Shown: positions 1-12,700 of the stretch, in pieces | How positions within the stretch are numbered: position 1 is the first letter of the stretch | Layout: each line of letters opens with the position of its first letter | From: Sipunculus nudus | Taxonomy: Eukaryota; Annelida; Sipuncula; Golfingiida; Sipunculidae | Length of the DNA: 64,000 bases | Reading direction: 5' to 3' | Assembly: GCA_026874595.1 (NCBI GenBank) | Contig: CM049322.1 | Span: 2,901,900 to 2,965,899, forward strand | Notes under the pieces: model-generated | What the model saw: the letters and a program-made list of their open reading frames with translations, nothing else | Databases searched by the model: none | What the model was told of the DNA's origin: nothing | Made by a program: the position numbers and the translations under genes

Positions 1-3000
1 AAGGGGTATTCTGTGATTTTTTTTTATTTGCATGCAGATTTCATGGATAAAGTACCTATTCAGTACTGCACTCTATATATATTTACAAATTAGTACACCT
101 GGTAAAAAATTTCAACAACTTAATTGTGATTTTTTTTATTTGCATGCAGGTTTCATGGATCAAGTACCTATTCAGTACTGCACTATATTTACTATTTACC
201 AATTAGTACATCTGGCTACATCTAACAAAAAGGAAAGTGATACATGTTTTTAATTATACAAAACCCTAGAAAACCACTTTATGAACTACAGTTTCATTAA
301 TAAAATCAAGAAAATTGGATAATTTGAATGTTTTATTGAAAAGGCAATCACACATGATGACAGATATTTCAATTAGGGAGCAATGTCCCTGAAAGAAAAA
401 CTTTAACCTGACTTCTTCACAGTTTGTAAGTTAGCCAAATAACACAGGTGTTATTGCTTATGAACAAAATTACAAATAAACAAACAAAATATTAAAAAAT
501 TAGGAATTATAAGTTTTTAATATTATTTAATAATGAAGCAATGTGTTGTACATTATACTATGGATGGCAATTATGTGTATTTAAGAGAAAAAGAACTATT
601 TGTGGAAAATATATTCAAATTTTACTATCAGCCTTGCTTACTATAATCAGTTCTATTTTGTTTCTATTAAAAAAAAATGTTCGTAAAAACTGGCTTCATG
701 ACTAACATATTTGGGAAAATGTTCTGCTTTATTTATATTTTACACTTGTAACACAATATATACGTTATTATATGTCCCTAAAAACACAGCAGATTCTTAA
801 AAATATTCCAAAAACAAGTGTTAATTTTTTTTTTTCAAGTTTAGAATCCCATGACTGTAAGATGGACAAAATAATAACCCTAGGAATAAGACATCTAGTT
901 AATTATAAAATGATAGTAAATCACAGATGGTCTTAAGCATTATAACACATTTAATGCTAATACTTAGAGTACAAGTAAAATTAATTAAATTGTCAGAATA
1001 CAAACAAGGTAACACAATTAAGAGCAAGGGGAAACAAAACAACAGGTTACATACCATTTTAACTTCTACTAAATTATTATAAGAGTATCATTAATGAATA
1101 AAATCATAACTTGTGTTTCAACAGTCAACGAAAACTTAACATATTAAAAGTTAACCGTTTGTGCATTAATATGCCTGTGAACTACGCACTGAATTGTAAT
1201 ATTGGGTGGGGGTTATTTGGCAAGTCAGTTTGAAAGAAGGCTTTTGAGCCATATGGGTAAGTTCAAATGCCTGTAACTTGGCCATAAATCACCAAACCAT
1301 AACCGGTTGAACAACTTCAGGAATACCTCAAGATCATTCCTATACAATATTGAGCAATTCTGCTGGACAGTTTCATAGAAGAAGATAAATAAAGGTAAGT
1401 GACTAAAACACGCCAAAATTACTAGTTTTTCCTCCGTAAAAGATTGGTTTATGCAGGTGCTGCCACCTAGCATAATGTTACCTGTATTCGCATAAAATTT
1501 GGTGATGCTAGCTCCTGTGGTTTTTTGAGTTAGTATGGGTTAACATACAGAAGACACGCTGCACCATTGCAATAGCTCGCAGCTCAAGAAGAGTGACTTC
1601 TTATGTCGAGGCCCACAACATTCACCTGCCATGTTCATTTACAAGAATCTGCTTTTGAAATACTGTACGACATATGAAATGTAATTTTAAATTTAATCAG
1701 TTTACATGACCTAGAAGATACACCCGCTATGTTAAAACAAGGGACCCATGGGATACGGCACTCAGCTGAAGTTTGAAACTTTAGCAAATGAAAATAATTA
1801 AAAGAAAATAATGCCAGAAAACATGGCATCCTCAATATTATTCCTTGAATCACTATTAAAAAGTTTTGTACATTGGAGTGTTCAGTACATGTTAATTTTA
1901 TTCACCAAATAAAAGATTCAGTAAATTTAATAAAATAAAAACATCTTCTCAAATAATGTATACACACTGTTTGTTCTGTTTGTTGAACGAGGGTGAAACA
2001 ATATCATTGTGCTAATTACTAACTCAGCTATAATATATTTCTGGAATTAATATTCAATTTCACACCTGGTAAAGTTTTTACTCTTCTGAAGTAAGGAATT
2101 TCTTATCTGATGAACATCCACACTTTCATAGCAATACACTACTTTGTGGACACCATTAAATGTGCACTAAATCATTGTAACCCTAGTTGTACAATACAAA
2201 ATCTAAAATGAAGTATAGCCTAGAATAAGAATGAAGCAAATACAGAAAATTATATCATTCATCTAGTTTATGCACCATCTGGGGAGGGGGGGGGGGGGCA
2301 GGGGGGAAGCTTGCCAGTAGTGGCTAAGCTGAGCCAAGGCAAACTGCCTGGAGCGGGTTGCATAACACAGGTGAAGGCTGTACTACTAGGTGGGCTTGAT
2401 GTAAACAACACTTGACATGGTGTATGAAAACTTGAATAAAAGCTACTCTTTTAAATCAATTCCTTTTAAATTTATTTCAGATTTTAAAAGATTAAATCCT
2501 TATTTATATATGCTGTGTTAATTAAATCAACAGAGCTAACAGGGAAAAAACATGCCATAGCCAAAGTTTGACAAAATTTAAGGTATTGATTTTTTATTTA
2601 TGCTAATAACTTAGAATATTTGCAAAATTCAGATCCAAGTTTGGGAAAACAAATGAATCTTGATTAAATAAAGTTATATCCCTGAAAAAAAGTCTCCAGT
2701 TTTAGCAATTCTCATGTTAAGTGAGTAAATATATTTCCTGATTTAAAAAAAAAATGCATTATGTTTTGGTCCATAACTTCAAAACAATAAGCAATACTGA
2801 CCAACTATTGGTATGTAAATATAAAATGTATAAAAGAATATGCAAACTAAATATGATCATAAACAGATCAGTGGTTTTGATATTAGACTGCCCTGAAGTG
2901 TAACAATGGCTTTTTTTTATGGAAAACAGGTTTTTCCATAATATCTCAAATGAATGAAGATCTAGTGACCAAATTTTCGATATGGTAGGAGATTTAGGGT

Positions 3001-3248
3001 ACATCTAACTGAATGTAGAATTTTGGATTCATAGGTCCAACAGTTTCAAAACGTGCCTTGTTATCAGATGGAAGGACAGACGGCTGGACAAAGGACCACG
3101 ACTATAGCTCAGATGACTTATAGTCAGCTGAGCTAATAAAATTGCATACAAGCATCAGTTCAATATTTGTATATAAAAATATACACATATAAATTTTTCA
3201 AGTCAACATAATGGGGGGGGGGGGGGGGGAGTGGTAAACAATCTGTTA
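1..3248. other. Intergenic AT-rich DNA downstream of the large minus-strand gene
   Basis: I see no supportable gene here; the open frames are short and lack coding character. The stretch holds a direct duplication at its left edge, a G-run at 2283-2298, another at about 3212-3230, a copy of the start of the CTCAGCTGA repeat family (near 1736-1771) and a copy of its end (near 3040-3140). Whether those two ends belong to one element or to two cannot be told by eye. Confidence 0.6.
13..215 (+). repeat. Two-copy direct repeat, period 113 bp
   Basis: Copies at about 13-102 and 126-215 share the core TTTGCATGCAG followed by TTTCATGGAT and AAGTACCTATTCAGTACTGC, with few differences. The second copy ends in a closely matching AATTAGTACA block. 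The array may continue to the left of the window. Confidence 0.8.
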
Positions 3249-3372
3249 TTAACATGAGATTGTACCACCAGTCTGTTTTCTCTTTGTAGTGCCTTTTTCA
3301 AGGGCTGTCTGCCCTGGGGTTCGCCCTGCCTCAAACCACCTAGAGAAGATCCTTCTAATTTCTTCAATTTGA
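3249..3372 (-). pseudogene. Decayed tandem copy C of the last exon of the PWWP-recombinase gene
   Basis: Read on the minus strand, this copy matches the terminal exon from Q-(I/E)-E-E-I onward (RIFSRWFEAGRTPGQTALEKG). It keeps the frame but ends early in TAA at 3249-3251 and lacks the last 22 or so residues. It also lacks the splice acceptor and the R-H-R-W-T part of the true exon, so it could not be spliced in the same way. It breaks off at the same point as copy B, which points to unit-wise tandem duplication. Confidence 0.75.
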
Positions 3373-3647
3373 TGATATCAGTCCCACCGTATGAGATATC
3401 ATCTCACTAAAGCATAGTTTAAATTTTAACTTAAAATGTCATAAAAATCAAAAAGTCATGTGAGAAGGAAATCCTTATCAGTTTACATAACCCAGAAGAT
3501 ACACCTTTTATGTTAAAATAACACTGCAAATAATAAGTGGTGATGACATCAAAACTTTACAGTACATGATCCACACTGTTAAAAGTTCCATCAAGACACC
3601 ATCTAGAAAACAATATGTAGGTCCATGCAAGTAGTGCCCCTAAAAGT

Positions 3648-3842
3648 TTAGATTTGTTAAATGTCTGAGGGATGCAATCAGAACCAAGAAATTTTCTTTT
3701 TTATCCTGTCCGATGGAATCTTCCAGATTGTACCACCTATCTGTTTACTCTTTTTAATGCCTAATCAAGGGTTGTCTGCCCAGGGGTTCGCCTTGCTCAA
3801 ACCACTTAGTACAGATCCTTCTTCTTTCATCAATTTCATGAT
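3648..3842 (-). pseudogene. Decayed tandem copy B of the last exon
   Basis: This is closely similar to the terminal coding exon but carries a one-base deletion near 3790-3800 relative to the true exon, and at least two in-frame stops on the minus strand (one in the segment matching A-L-E-K, one where the true exon has W-L-R-L). It has no acceptor. It appears to be a non-functional exon copy inside the 3' flank of the gene. Confidence 0.75.
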
Positions 3843-4029
3843 AATTTTAAAATGCCTTAAATATTTATGAAAAATCATAAAAGTGTGAGTGAAACCTATC
3901 TATCAGTCCCACTGTATGATATATCTCACTAAGCATTGTTTAAATTTTAACTGAAAAATGTGATAAAAAATCAAAAAGTCATGTGTGAATATAATCCTTA
4001 TCAGTTTACATGACGCAGAAAATACACCT

Positions 4030-4035
4030 TTTATT
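4030..4035 (-). promoter_or_regulatory. Candidate poly(A) signal AATAAA
   Basis: On the minus strand AATAAA lies 141 bases after the TAA of the last exon. It is the first exact hexamer I find downstream of the stop. The site also lies within the duplicated unit, but copy B does not keep the hexamer. Confidence 0.4.
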
Positions 4036-4175
4036 TTAAAATAACACTGCAAATAATAAGTGGTAATAACATCAAACCTTCACAGTACGTGATCCACACT
4101 GTCTAAAGTTCCATCAAGACCCCATCTAGAAAACAATATTACATGTAGGTCCACGCAAGTGGTGCCCCCTAAAGT

Positions 4176-4432
4176 TTAGATCTGTGAAATGTCTGAGGGA
4201 TGCAATCGTAACCAAGAAATTTTCTTTTTTATCCTGTCCGATGGAATTTTCCAGATTGTACCACCTGTCTGTTTACTCTTTTTAATGCCTTTTTCAAGGG
4301 CTGTCTGCCCTGGGGTCCGCCCTGCCTCAAACCATCTAGAAAAGATCCTTTTAATTTCCTCAATTTCCTGTGGTGTCCACCTGTGCCTGTTTGAAGGTTT
4401 CCGCTCCTTTGTCTTCTTCTTGAATGGCTCAT
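4176..4432 (-). CDS. Coding exon 10 (last): basic Myb/SANT-like C-terminal domain
   Basis: The acceptor TTTTTATAG precedes 4432. The exon completes a split Asp codon and encodes residues 1096-1179 before TAA at 4176-4178. Lys/Arg-rich N-part (KKKTKERK), then R-H-R-W-T-P-Q-E-I-E-E-I and R-I-F-S-R-W-F, and a second helix region with K-I-P-S-D-R-I-K-K-K-I. The conserved W, E and F spacing and the closing R-I-K-K-K-I helix resemble the small DNA-binding helical domain found at the end of related animal recombinase-like proteins as I remember them. This exon is the source of the two decayed copies downstream. If the TAA in exon 8 is real and not bypassed, this domain is not made. Confidence 0.75.
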
Positions 4433-7400
4433 CTATAAAAAGAGTAAGTACATATATTATTTGATCCATAACTAGAATATGGAGATTCCAAGAGTCTCCC
4501 ACCCCATGTATGACTAGGAAAGTATGGCACCAGTGATAAAATGCTATCCCCAGAACAAAATGCTCCCTGAGATATTTGGTAATGGAATTTGCATCATACA
4601 TGCAAACATGTGAAAGTATAAAATTTTGCAATCATCAGAATTTTAAGTGCTGTGAAAACATAATAATGAAAGAAATCCATTTAAATTAACATTTAATGAG
4701 ATTCCCCTTGATCTAAGAAATTGTTGCTTATGTAATTGTAAGAACTTCATTAAATGGTGAATCCTCTGAAACAATTTTGAACTCCACACTCAGTTTTCAC
4801 TTTTCCTTGGTTTATTAAGCCAGGATTACAAATAAAAGACAGGCAAATCAGAATCAAGTTTCCCGTAAAACATGTAATGAGAGCAAACTTAAATTTATAT
4901 TCAATATTTGTCATTGGTTGGCAGTCATTGTTTGGCTAACATTTTTCCCCTCATGAGTCAACAATCCATAAATATAGAGCCTATTTTCAGGTACTGAAAT
5001 TTATTTTACCACAAGGGATTGCATCGAAGTTTTCTTCTTCCATGGGAAGGTCTGGTATGTAATCATCCTCAAAGGTTACTTCTTGTGTTTCTGCAGATAC
5101 TTCTATGTCCCCTGTGGTCTGCTGATCACCATAAACCAGTTCTGAAAATTTAATGTGTATATGAAAATACTGAGATCTTCACAAATTTACTCAAGAGAAG
5201 GTGACCTGATATAAACAAAAAAATTCCCCATCTACAACAATTAAATCCAACTGCTTAAAAATTTGTTAATTACTGAAGTCATTAATATCTAAGGTAATAA
5301 TATATATCCATGTAAAAGGTAATGCGTAGGTGGTGATAAAATTTTGTTGCAAGCTCCTTGCTAATGTCTCCCTCCCTCCCTTTATTGTACTTACAAGAAA
5401 TTGTATTTCAAGAAATCTGGCCTTAAAGATGCAATGTGAGGTCACCACTGCACTTGTATGAGAACTTGTTAGAAGCAATTATGAATTCTATTTTCAAAAA
5501 GGAAATATGTATGGTATTCCTTCAAAAGTTATTGCTTTAACAAGAAATATTCAGATAATGCCACATATCCAGGGATTTGACCATGAAGACATGGATCAAG
5601 GTCACCAGATTTTTAACTTATCTGAGGACTTGCCAGAAGCAGTTTTGGTTTCAAATTTCAGGAAGAAATAAGCAGTCCTTCAAAAGTTTTTTGCCTTCAC
5701 AAGAAATCACACAATTCACAAAAACAAGTTGCCCCCCCCCCCCCATTTGAGGTGAAACATAATTATGTTACCTGCAAAGTAAGCTGGAACATGTTTTTCT
5801 GTTTATAGAACATATATGTAACTTCAATATTCATATTTGAGATAAGCCCACAATATCATACCTTCAAACTGCAGATCTTGAAGGCGCTTGCCCTTGAACT
5901 TGTCTACCTGGCCTGTGTCCATCAGCAGCAATAATTTGGCAACCTCTGCTCTTTCCAACATGTCTGATGTTGCTCTATAATAAATTTTGTGTACATCCAT
6001 AGTATTGCCTAGGTGGTCGACAATCCATTGTCTTTGTTGTTAAGTGATGTTGAAAGCCTGGATTAAAAAGCACTCATATATGAGTGTGTGCACAATACAG
6101 ACATGGTAAATAAGGTAAACTTCATGTGTATACATATACAGAAAACTGCTTGCTGCTGACAGCTCAATGTGGACATAGTATCTCAGTCTCTTAAAATTTA
6201 GCTTTGTATTATGTTCACCTTAAATTCAAACAAACAACTGACTACCCCTGATAACAGACCAAGTTTGTTGTCTCATCAGCGTATCTGGTACATATTATGA
6301 ACCTTTGAAAGGGGACAGGTCATGCCCTTCCTTATACTCCTACTTTAATTATCAATGCTTCCTGTTAAAAGCAGCCAAGGTACCAGTACGGTCATGTAAT
6401 AACACAAGCAGATCAAGACTGAGATATCGTTTTTATTGACATAGGTGATGATACATATGCCTGTTAACTTTAGTTTCTCTTGCAATAAATAATAACACAA
6501 ATATAATTTAACTACTTTTTTTTGGTCAACTAGAAATATCAAAATAATATTTTTAAAGCCCCTTATCACCTACAATAATGTCTGAATAACTTCCAAGGCC
6601 AACATTAAAGAATGTGATGGGTGGCCTGTCCAAACTGAGTAATTGAGAGAAGAGTTTGCTCTTTTTAACTCTGAACATCAAAAAGGAAGAGTTACTTGCT
6701 GTACAAATTAATAACCCACAAGAGTGTAAGGGTTTGTAAACACCAAGGGTCTGGGCCTTATTTTCACTGTTGAAACGTGAAACTAGCCTTCAGCATTTGG
6801 CGCAGGAATGCTGTAAAAACAAAAGTTTTTCAATCCCAACAAGATAGTTAAAACCTATTTTAAGTGAACTGTCAGACAGTCAGTCCTACATATATTTTTC
6901 AGCAAGGTGTAGTGTATAGTTACCCATGACTTGATGACCAGACCCAAAGTACCACCTTTATGTTCTACGCTTTAAGGTCATTGTTTGTATTTTAAACTTT
7001 TGTATGCTTGATATATCACTGTTATGCTGATGTTACATTAAATATAAAATAAAGGTTGTCTATCTTTGTTATATCAGTATAAAGAGTTAGGACCATAAAT
7101 ATATGTAAAAACAAGTGACGCTCAGCTGACCAGTTGGGTAGTATGTGAGTGAGCAATACTTTTTGTTGCAAAGTTCACAAAGTTGTTGCATCTTGGTAGG
7201 GCTAGGCAGTAGGATATAAGTAAGTTATAATTTAGCTACTTGCCAAACCATATCCCATATGAATGTATATGCATAATATTAGAGAACTGTTGATTTTCAA
7301 CACTGTTGATGTGTTTTTGATGCTCACAGTAAAGTCAAGTTACAATATGGGGGGGGGGCATTAAAACTAATAAAAGGAGCTAAAACAAGCAAAGGACAAT

Positions 7401-9652
7401 AGGTGAACCACCAGTGTCCGGTACATGACAATACTATTGGAAATCATTGATCAACTTGACATTTGGATCAATCCATGCAATTTTACTTGAAACATTTAAG
7501 AATTTAGGTGATTTCACCAAATATGGATATATTCAAGGTCAAGGCCACTCATAGGAAAGGTCATGACCCCAATTTGAATATATGTCATCCCATTACCCAT
7601 GTCTAAATATATGCCTAATATGAAAGAAATCTGTTGATTAGTTTTATGCGTTATAATGCTAACAGCATTGTCAAGTAGCAATGATAGGGGTTTGAATTAA
7701 AAGACGAAAAGGACAATAGGTGGGACCATCAGTTTTTTGTACATGACAACGCCATCCAAGATATTTGGTCAACTTGAATTTTTAATGAATCCATGCAACA
7801 TATATTGAGATATTAAAGAATTTGTGTGATTTTGAGTGAAGTTTGACATATTCAAGATCAAGGTAGCTCTTCTAGTAAAGGTCATGACCCCATTTTAAAT
7901 GGGCTTTGTCCAACAGTTCCATTTGTACCAGCCTTGTGGATGGATGGACAAACAACAGATGCTGGGTCATATCTGAAAGCTCAGTTGTCTTTAGTCAGCT
8001 GAGCTAAAAAGGCATTAGTTGCCAAGGGAATCAAAGCTGATTCATTACCTGGGTCATGGTAGCCATATACCGCCTCATGTTGGTTGACCTTATTCTTTCA
8101 GGCTTCTGAAGGCCTGCTAGCTCTGTCACAGCTACCACAGCATCATAGCCTCTGATAACACCTGCTCCTAAAAATATAAACATCAGGTGAACAAACATAG
8201 CATATACTTATCAGGTATTTTCTTTTCTTTATCCTCTATTGAATGACGACTAAATGAACACCAGGGCCCCATGGACAAAAGGCTCACATGTGAATATTTT
8301 CAAAATAACACTTATGAAAGTGATAATTATTCTATAACTTAAAAGAAACTCCAAGAATTTTTATCAATCATTTAAACTGCAAAACCTGCAGAGAAATCTG
8401 ATCAAAATAATTAAGTTAGCAGTTAATGATCAGTTTGACTGCTGTGTTGAGATTTCAAGTAATATGGATAAAAAACAAGTGACCAATGGGTCATGACGCT
8501 CAGCTGACAGACATGTTTACAATATGTACTTGCACAGGCAACTTATTAAGAAAATGTAGGTGGTATTATCATTCATGGATATAAGTCATCAAGACGGTGA
8601 CTTAATTTTATTAAGTTCTGTATTCTTTCAACTCCCACTCTTGCTAGCTCACACAAGTTTGTGGCACTTGTGGTACACAGCCACAACAGATGAATTAGGC
8701 AACTCAGGTAATCATTTTTATTTCTTCATTAGCATCCAATAAACAATATAAAAAAATGCCAATACATAAAAAGTGTCCTCAGTGCGGAGTGGCCAAAAGG
8801 AATCTGTCTACACATCATTATCCCCTGGCTTTTGTTCTCTCTCTCTCTCTCATTGGAATTTCACCAATAACATCACCCCATTCACTCCACTGGTCAGATG
8901 GAAAAGAAGGGGTACTTCTGAGCCGCATAGCTTGGAGGATATTGGTTATGGAGACTTAATTTCAGTTTTAAAAAGGAGACTTTTCATGGACCTCCCTCAA
9001 GGTCCCATCGTTGTCTGCACGGACTTATGAGACAGCGTTGTCCAGACATTTGTGTTTTGCGAGAACGGAACATATCTATAACTGGGACTGTTTATAAATA
9101 ATATATTTGAGATCAACAGGGAGACGATTGCTCACTTCAACAACTTCACGCTGAGGTCCTAGACGGTGAGGTATATATCAATATTAATAGATGAATGGCT
9201 AATAAACAGGTAAAGCTGCAAATATCTGCAGATTACTGGTGAAGAAACTGACACAATAAGCCCTAAGCCCAGACAAACCCTGATACATAAAGTTTGAAGC
9301 GTCCCTGGCAACCAATTGCGTGTGAGAACCTGAATGAAACAGTGTTTTTCACTTTAGAAATGGAACATCTGACAGTCAATCCATGTGTACACGTTATAAA
9401 AAAATAAAAGAAGTTTATAAGACTACTCATAATTAATTTTAAGTGGAGAAAATGTATGTGTGCGGTTTATTATTGAAACATTAAAAGTCCATTTTTCCTT
9501 ATAAACTGCATGATAACAAAACAATAAAATACTGTTGTACTACAGATGGTGGATTATAGTTAATTCAGCAGAATTGCAGGCTGCAAATTTATCCAAAAAA
9601 AAATATTCTTACATATCATACACATCAAATTCTTTAACATTTGGCCACTATT

Positions 9653-9719
<67 letters not shown>

Positions 9720-12700
9720 GGCCGGCCCTATAAAAGTATAAGGCTATATAATGATCCCACTGAACTGTGAAATTGAGTCTTCATATTTTTGCTGATTTAC
9801 GGCCATACTCTATTAAATGACATAAAAAAAATGAATCCAAATGATGTAAACATTTATGTAGTTGTACATATTATTCTGAAAAGTCCGTAGGCCCACATAT
9901 TTTTAATGTATGGACTATTTATTGCTAGATCAAATGTAATGTAGGGCCTATATATCATCCAAAATTTAAGTTTCTGAATCCTTCTTCTGCTGCGTTGCAA
10001 AAAAAAAAAAATATACCGACCATTTTTTTGTGAAATTATATTTAAAAAGCAGCTGAACGAATGTTATAAAAACTGTTTATACTCAGCCAGAATTTGATAA
10101 AAAAAACTACATTATACGTGTAACAGGTGTCACAGGTCCACCGATAGATGGCGCTGATAAGGGGATTTCCACGACTTAAGCCGGTCTATGCTAAAACTGC
10201 TTTATTGCAACAGACTTAAATCGAGGGCTTGCCTAAGTGGGGTTTTGGGGCCTATCTTCCGTTAGGGGCTTAAGTCATTTACATTCTTATTGCAATAGGG
10301 CCCTGACCTTTTAGGATTTACATAGAATATGCAAAAAAATCATAAATCATGAAAAATATGAAAGTCAAGACAGAAGTAATTATTCAGCCCACTGTTACCC
10401 AGCAAGCATAACTGTGCAACAATTTTACAATTTGGAAGTTAAGTTAACAATCAAATTTCAGTGATACATATATAAAATAAGTAATGGTCAATGTTCAATG
10501 GTCATACTGTACTTACTGCTGCTGGCAAACAAATATCCATTTGAAGAGGATATTCCTGCAGTTTTGCGCACATCACTGTCAGTGAGGAAGTCAAGTACAG
10601 GAATTAGGCACTTTTGTATGATGACAGGAACCATTTTTCCACACTGTAAACATAAAACAAATGCCATGATTATTGTAGAATATATGTCTGTATGGTGTGG
10701 AACATCAACTGATATAGAAACCCCAGTGACAACCTATACACTGAATTGGTGTCATTTACACTTTCACTGCAGGGCTCTCAGGAATGTAGATGTACGCATC
10801 AGTCATGCTCGATATAAGTTTAGGACGCTCAGCAGTTCAGGCCTGAGCAGAATCTGGCAGCACTACCTAAATTAAAAGATCCAAGCCTGTTTGTTGTTTA
10901 CCTAAAGCTGGTCAACTGTGTAAACACTGCAGCTTGGTTTGCAAGTGTCCCATAGTAACCCCAAGTAACTGTGCATAATTAAATCTTTCATAGTACAAAA
11001 AAAAAATTAATAATTTTACAAGGATCTTGAGAACTGGTTACAGACACTCAGGACCCTAAAAATACTGGCCCATGCATCCAGGCCTCTAAATAAGAAAATT
11101 GGTCTATAGAGTTATCTCTGTACAAAACCATCTGTTAATGGCAATAAAATTCAGTAGCAAAGCAGTTCTTGCCTGAGAAATGATTAAACTTTGCTTATGA
11201 GGAGAGATTTTTATTTTACAAGAAAAGAAAAGCAGTCACATAATTAAACATTGGATAATTTTTTGAAGCACACTATAATATACTAGGCCAAAGCAGAGCA
11301 AACACAAGAAAACTGTGACATGTTTATACAGAGACAAACCTTTCCTCTTATTTCAACCACATCTTGGTCCTCCACTAATTGTTTTTCAAAATCAGTCAAC
11401 TGTCCACCAAGCTGCAGTGCCACATCATCAATCCCAGTCTTGCGGTTGGTGTATGCTGATGTTCTGTTAAAAAAAAGAGCTTATTCTACACCATAACAAT
11501 TTAGACATTGTTTATAACTTACAAATGCTTTACTGCATTTGGAATCAAACATCTTTAAAGTGAACCCCAAGCAGAAAAGGTTTTATGTACAGAGGCAGCA
11601 TCTATGCAATATTATCCAAGACAAATAAAGTAATATCTAGCAGAATTGATCACTTCTATCAAAATCTTTCAAAAAGAATACTCTGTCAAAGTATTACATG
11701 AAAATAATTTTAACAAGGGACCCTTGGGTCCTGGCACTCAGCTGAATATACTTATGGTGGTGTTTTGGTTAAATCTTAGCAAACAAAACTGTTTACAGTT
11801 GCAAATTTATATATATATATATATAAAACAGGAAAAATGTGCCCAACACAAAATACCACAAAATTTATGCTACAGATCTTACTTTCAGCTAATAACTTTA
11901 AAAAATTACAAAATCCTGATTTAATTTCTGATATACACTTTAAATGTAGTTCTATATTCTGGGGGGGGGGGGGGGGGCTCCCTAGCTTCAACTCCACCGC
12001 ATATACATAGGATACATATTGAAGACCCTTCATGCCAAATATCATCAATGGTTTTGATATTACCGGTAGGCTGCCTGAAGTGTTACAATAGGTTTTCAAA
12101 GCAAACTGGTTTTTGCTTGATATCTTGCAGGGAAAACAACAAATTGACCTACTTTCAGGTTTTTAAGTAGATCATATATACCTAAATGGCATTCTGAATA
12201 CAAGTCTGTAGGTCTAATGGTTTTCATTTGTACCAGTCAAACGGACGGAGTGAGAGAAAGATGGATGACGGATGCTAGGTCATCACTATGGCTCAGCTGA
12301 CCTTAGTCAGCTGAGCTAATAATCAATGAAAAATACTGGAACCTACTGCACTGCTTGCAGCTCCCCACATCTTCTTCTATTGTAGGTTATCAGTTTGGTC
12401 TCTGCAAGGAGAACACCCCATCTGTAGTTGGCATATGATTTGTCAGTGATATCAAATCTGTCAATTTCAACTGCAAGATATTCTGATAGTTTCCTGATGT
12501 CCTCTGGAAGTGGCAGCGGCCTTTTTTTGTTGTACTTCCTTTCATCCAGAATAACTCGTGCAAGTTTGGTTGACCATTCAATTGCCATAAGCTTAAGGAA
12601 ATCTTTAGCTTCTTGTTTGTCAACACTGTTGCTGGTTTTTATGGCTTTTGCAAGCTTGATGCTCACCAAACGCTTTATATCATATGACAGCTTAATAGCA

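Larger units (their letters stand above)
3375..4370 (-). repeat. About 520-bp tandem duplication of last exon plus 3' flank
   Basis: Two long copies (about 3375-3842 and 3895-4370) align with a period near 522-528 bp. They share the 3'-flank words GATCCACACTGT, CCATCTAGAAAACAATAT and ATGTCTGAGGGATGCAATC as well as the exon sequence. A third, shorter copy (3249-3372) lies further downstream with respect to the gene. The unit boundary falls inside the last exon, just after the codons for T-P-Q. Confidence 0.8.
8168..10516 (-). other. Intron 6
   Basis: 2,349 bp, donor GTAAGT and acceptor TTTTTAG. It holds a CTCAGCTGA-family fragment (about 8480-9060), a long (TA)n run (9653-9719) and a short inverted-end element (about 10198-10301). 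The plus-strand frame at 8756-8959 is inside the repeat fragment and is not a gene. Confidence 0.65.

Noticed and set aside
8756-8959. Plus-strand frame with C-P-Q-C near its start that looks like a zinc finger
   Set aside because: It lies within a dispersed repeat fragment, has no second metal-ligand pair at proper spacing, and has no coding neighbours.
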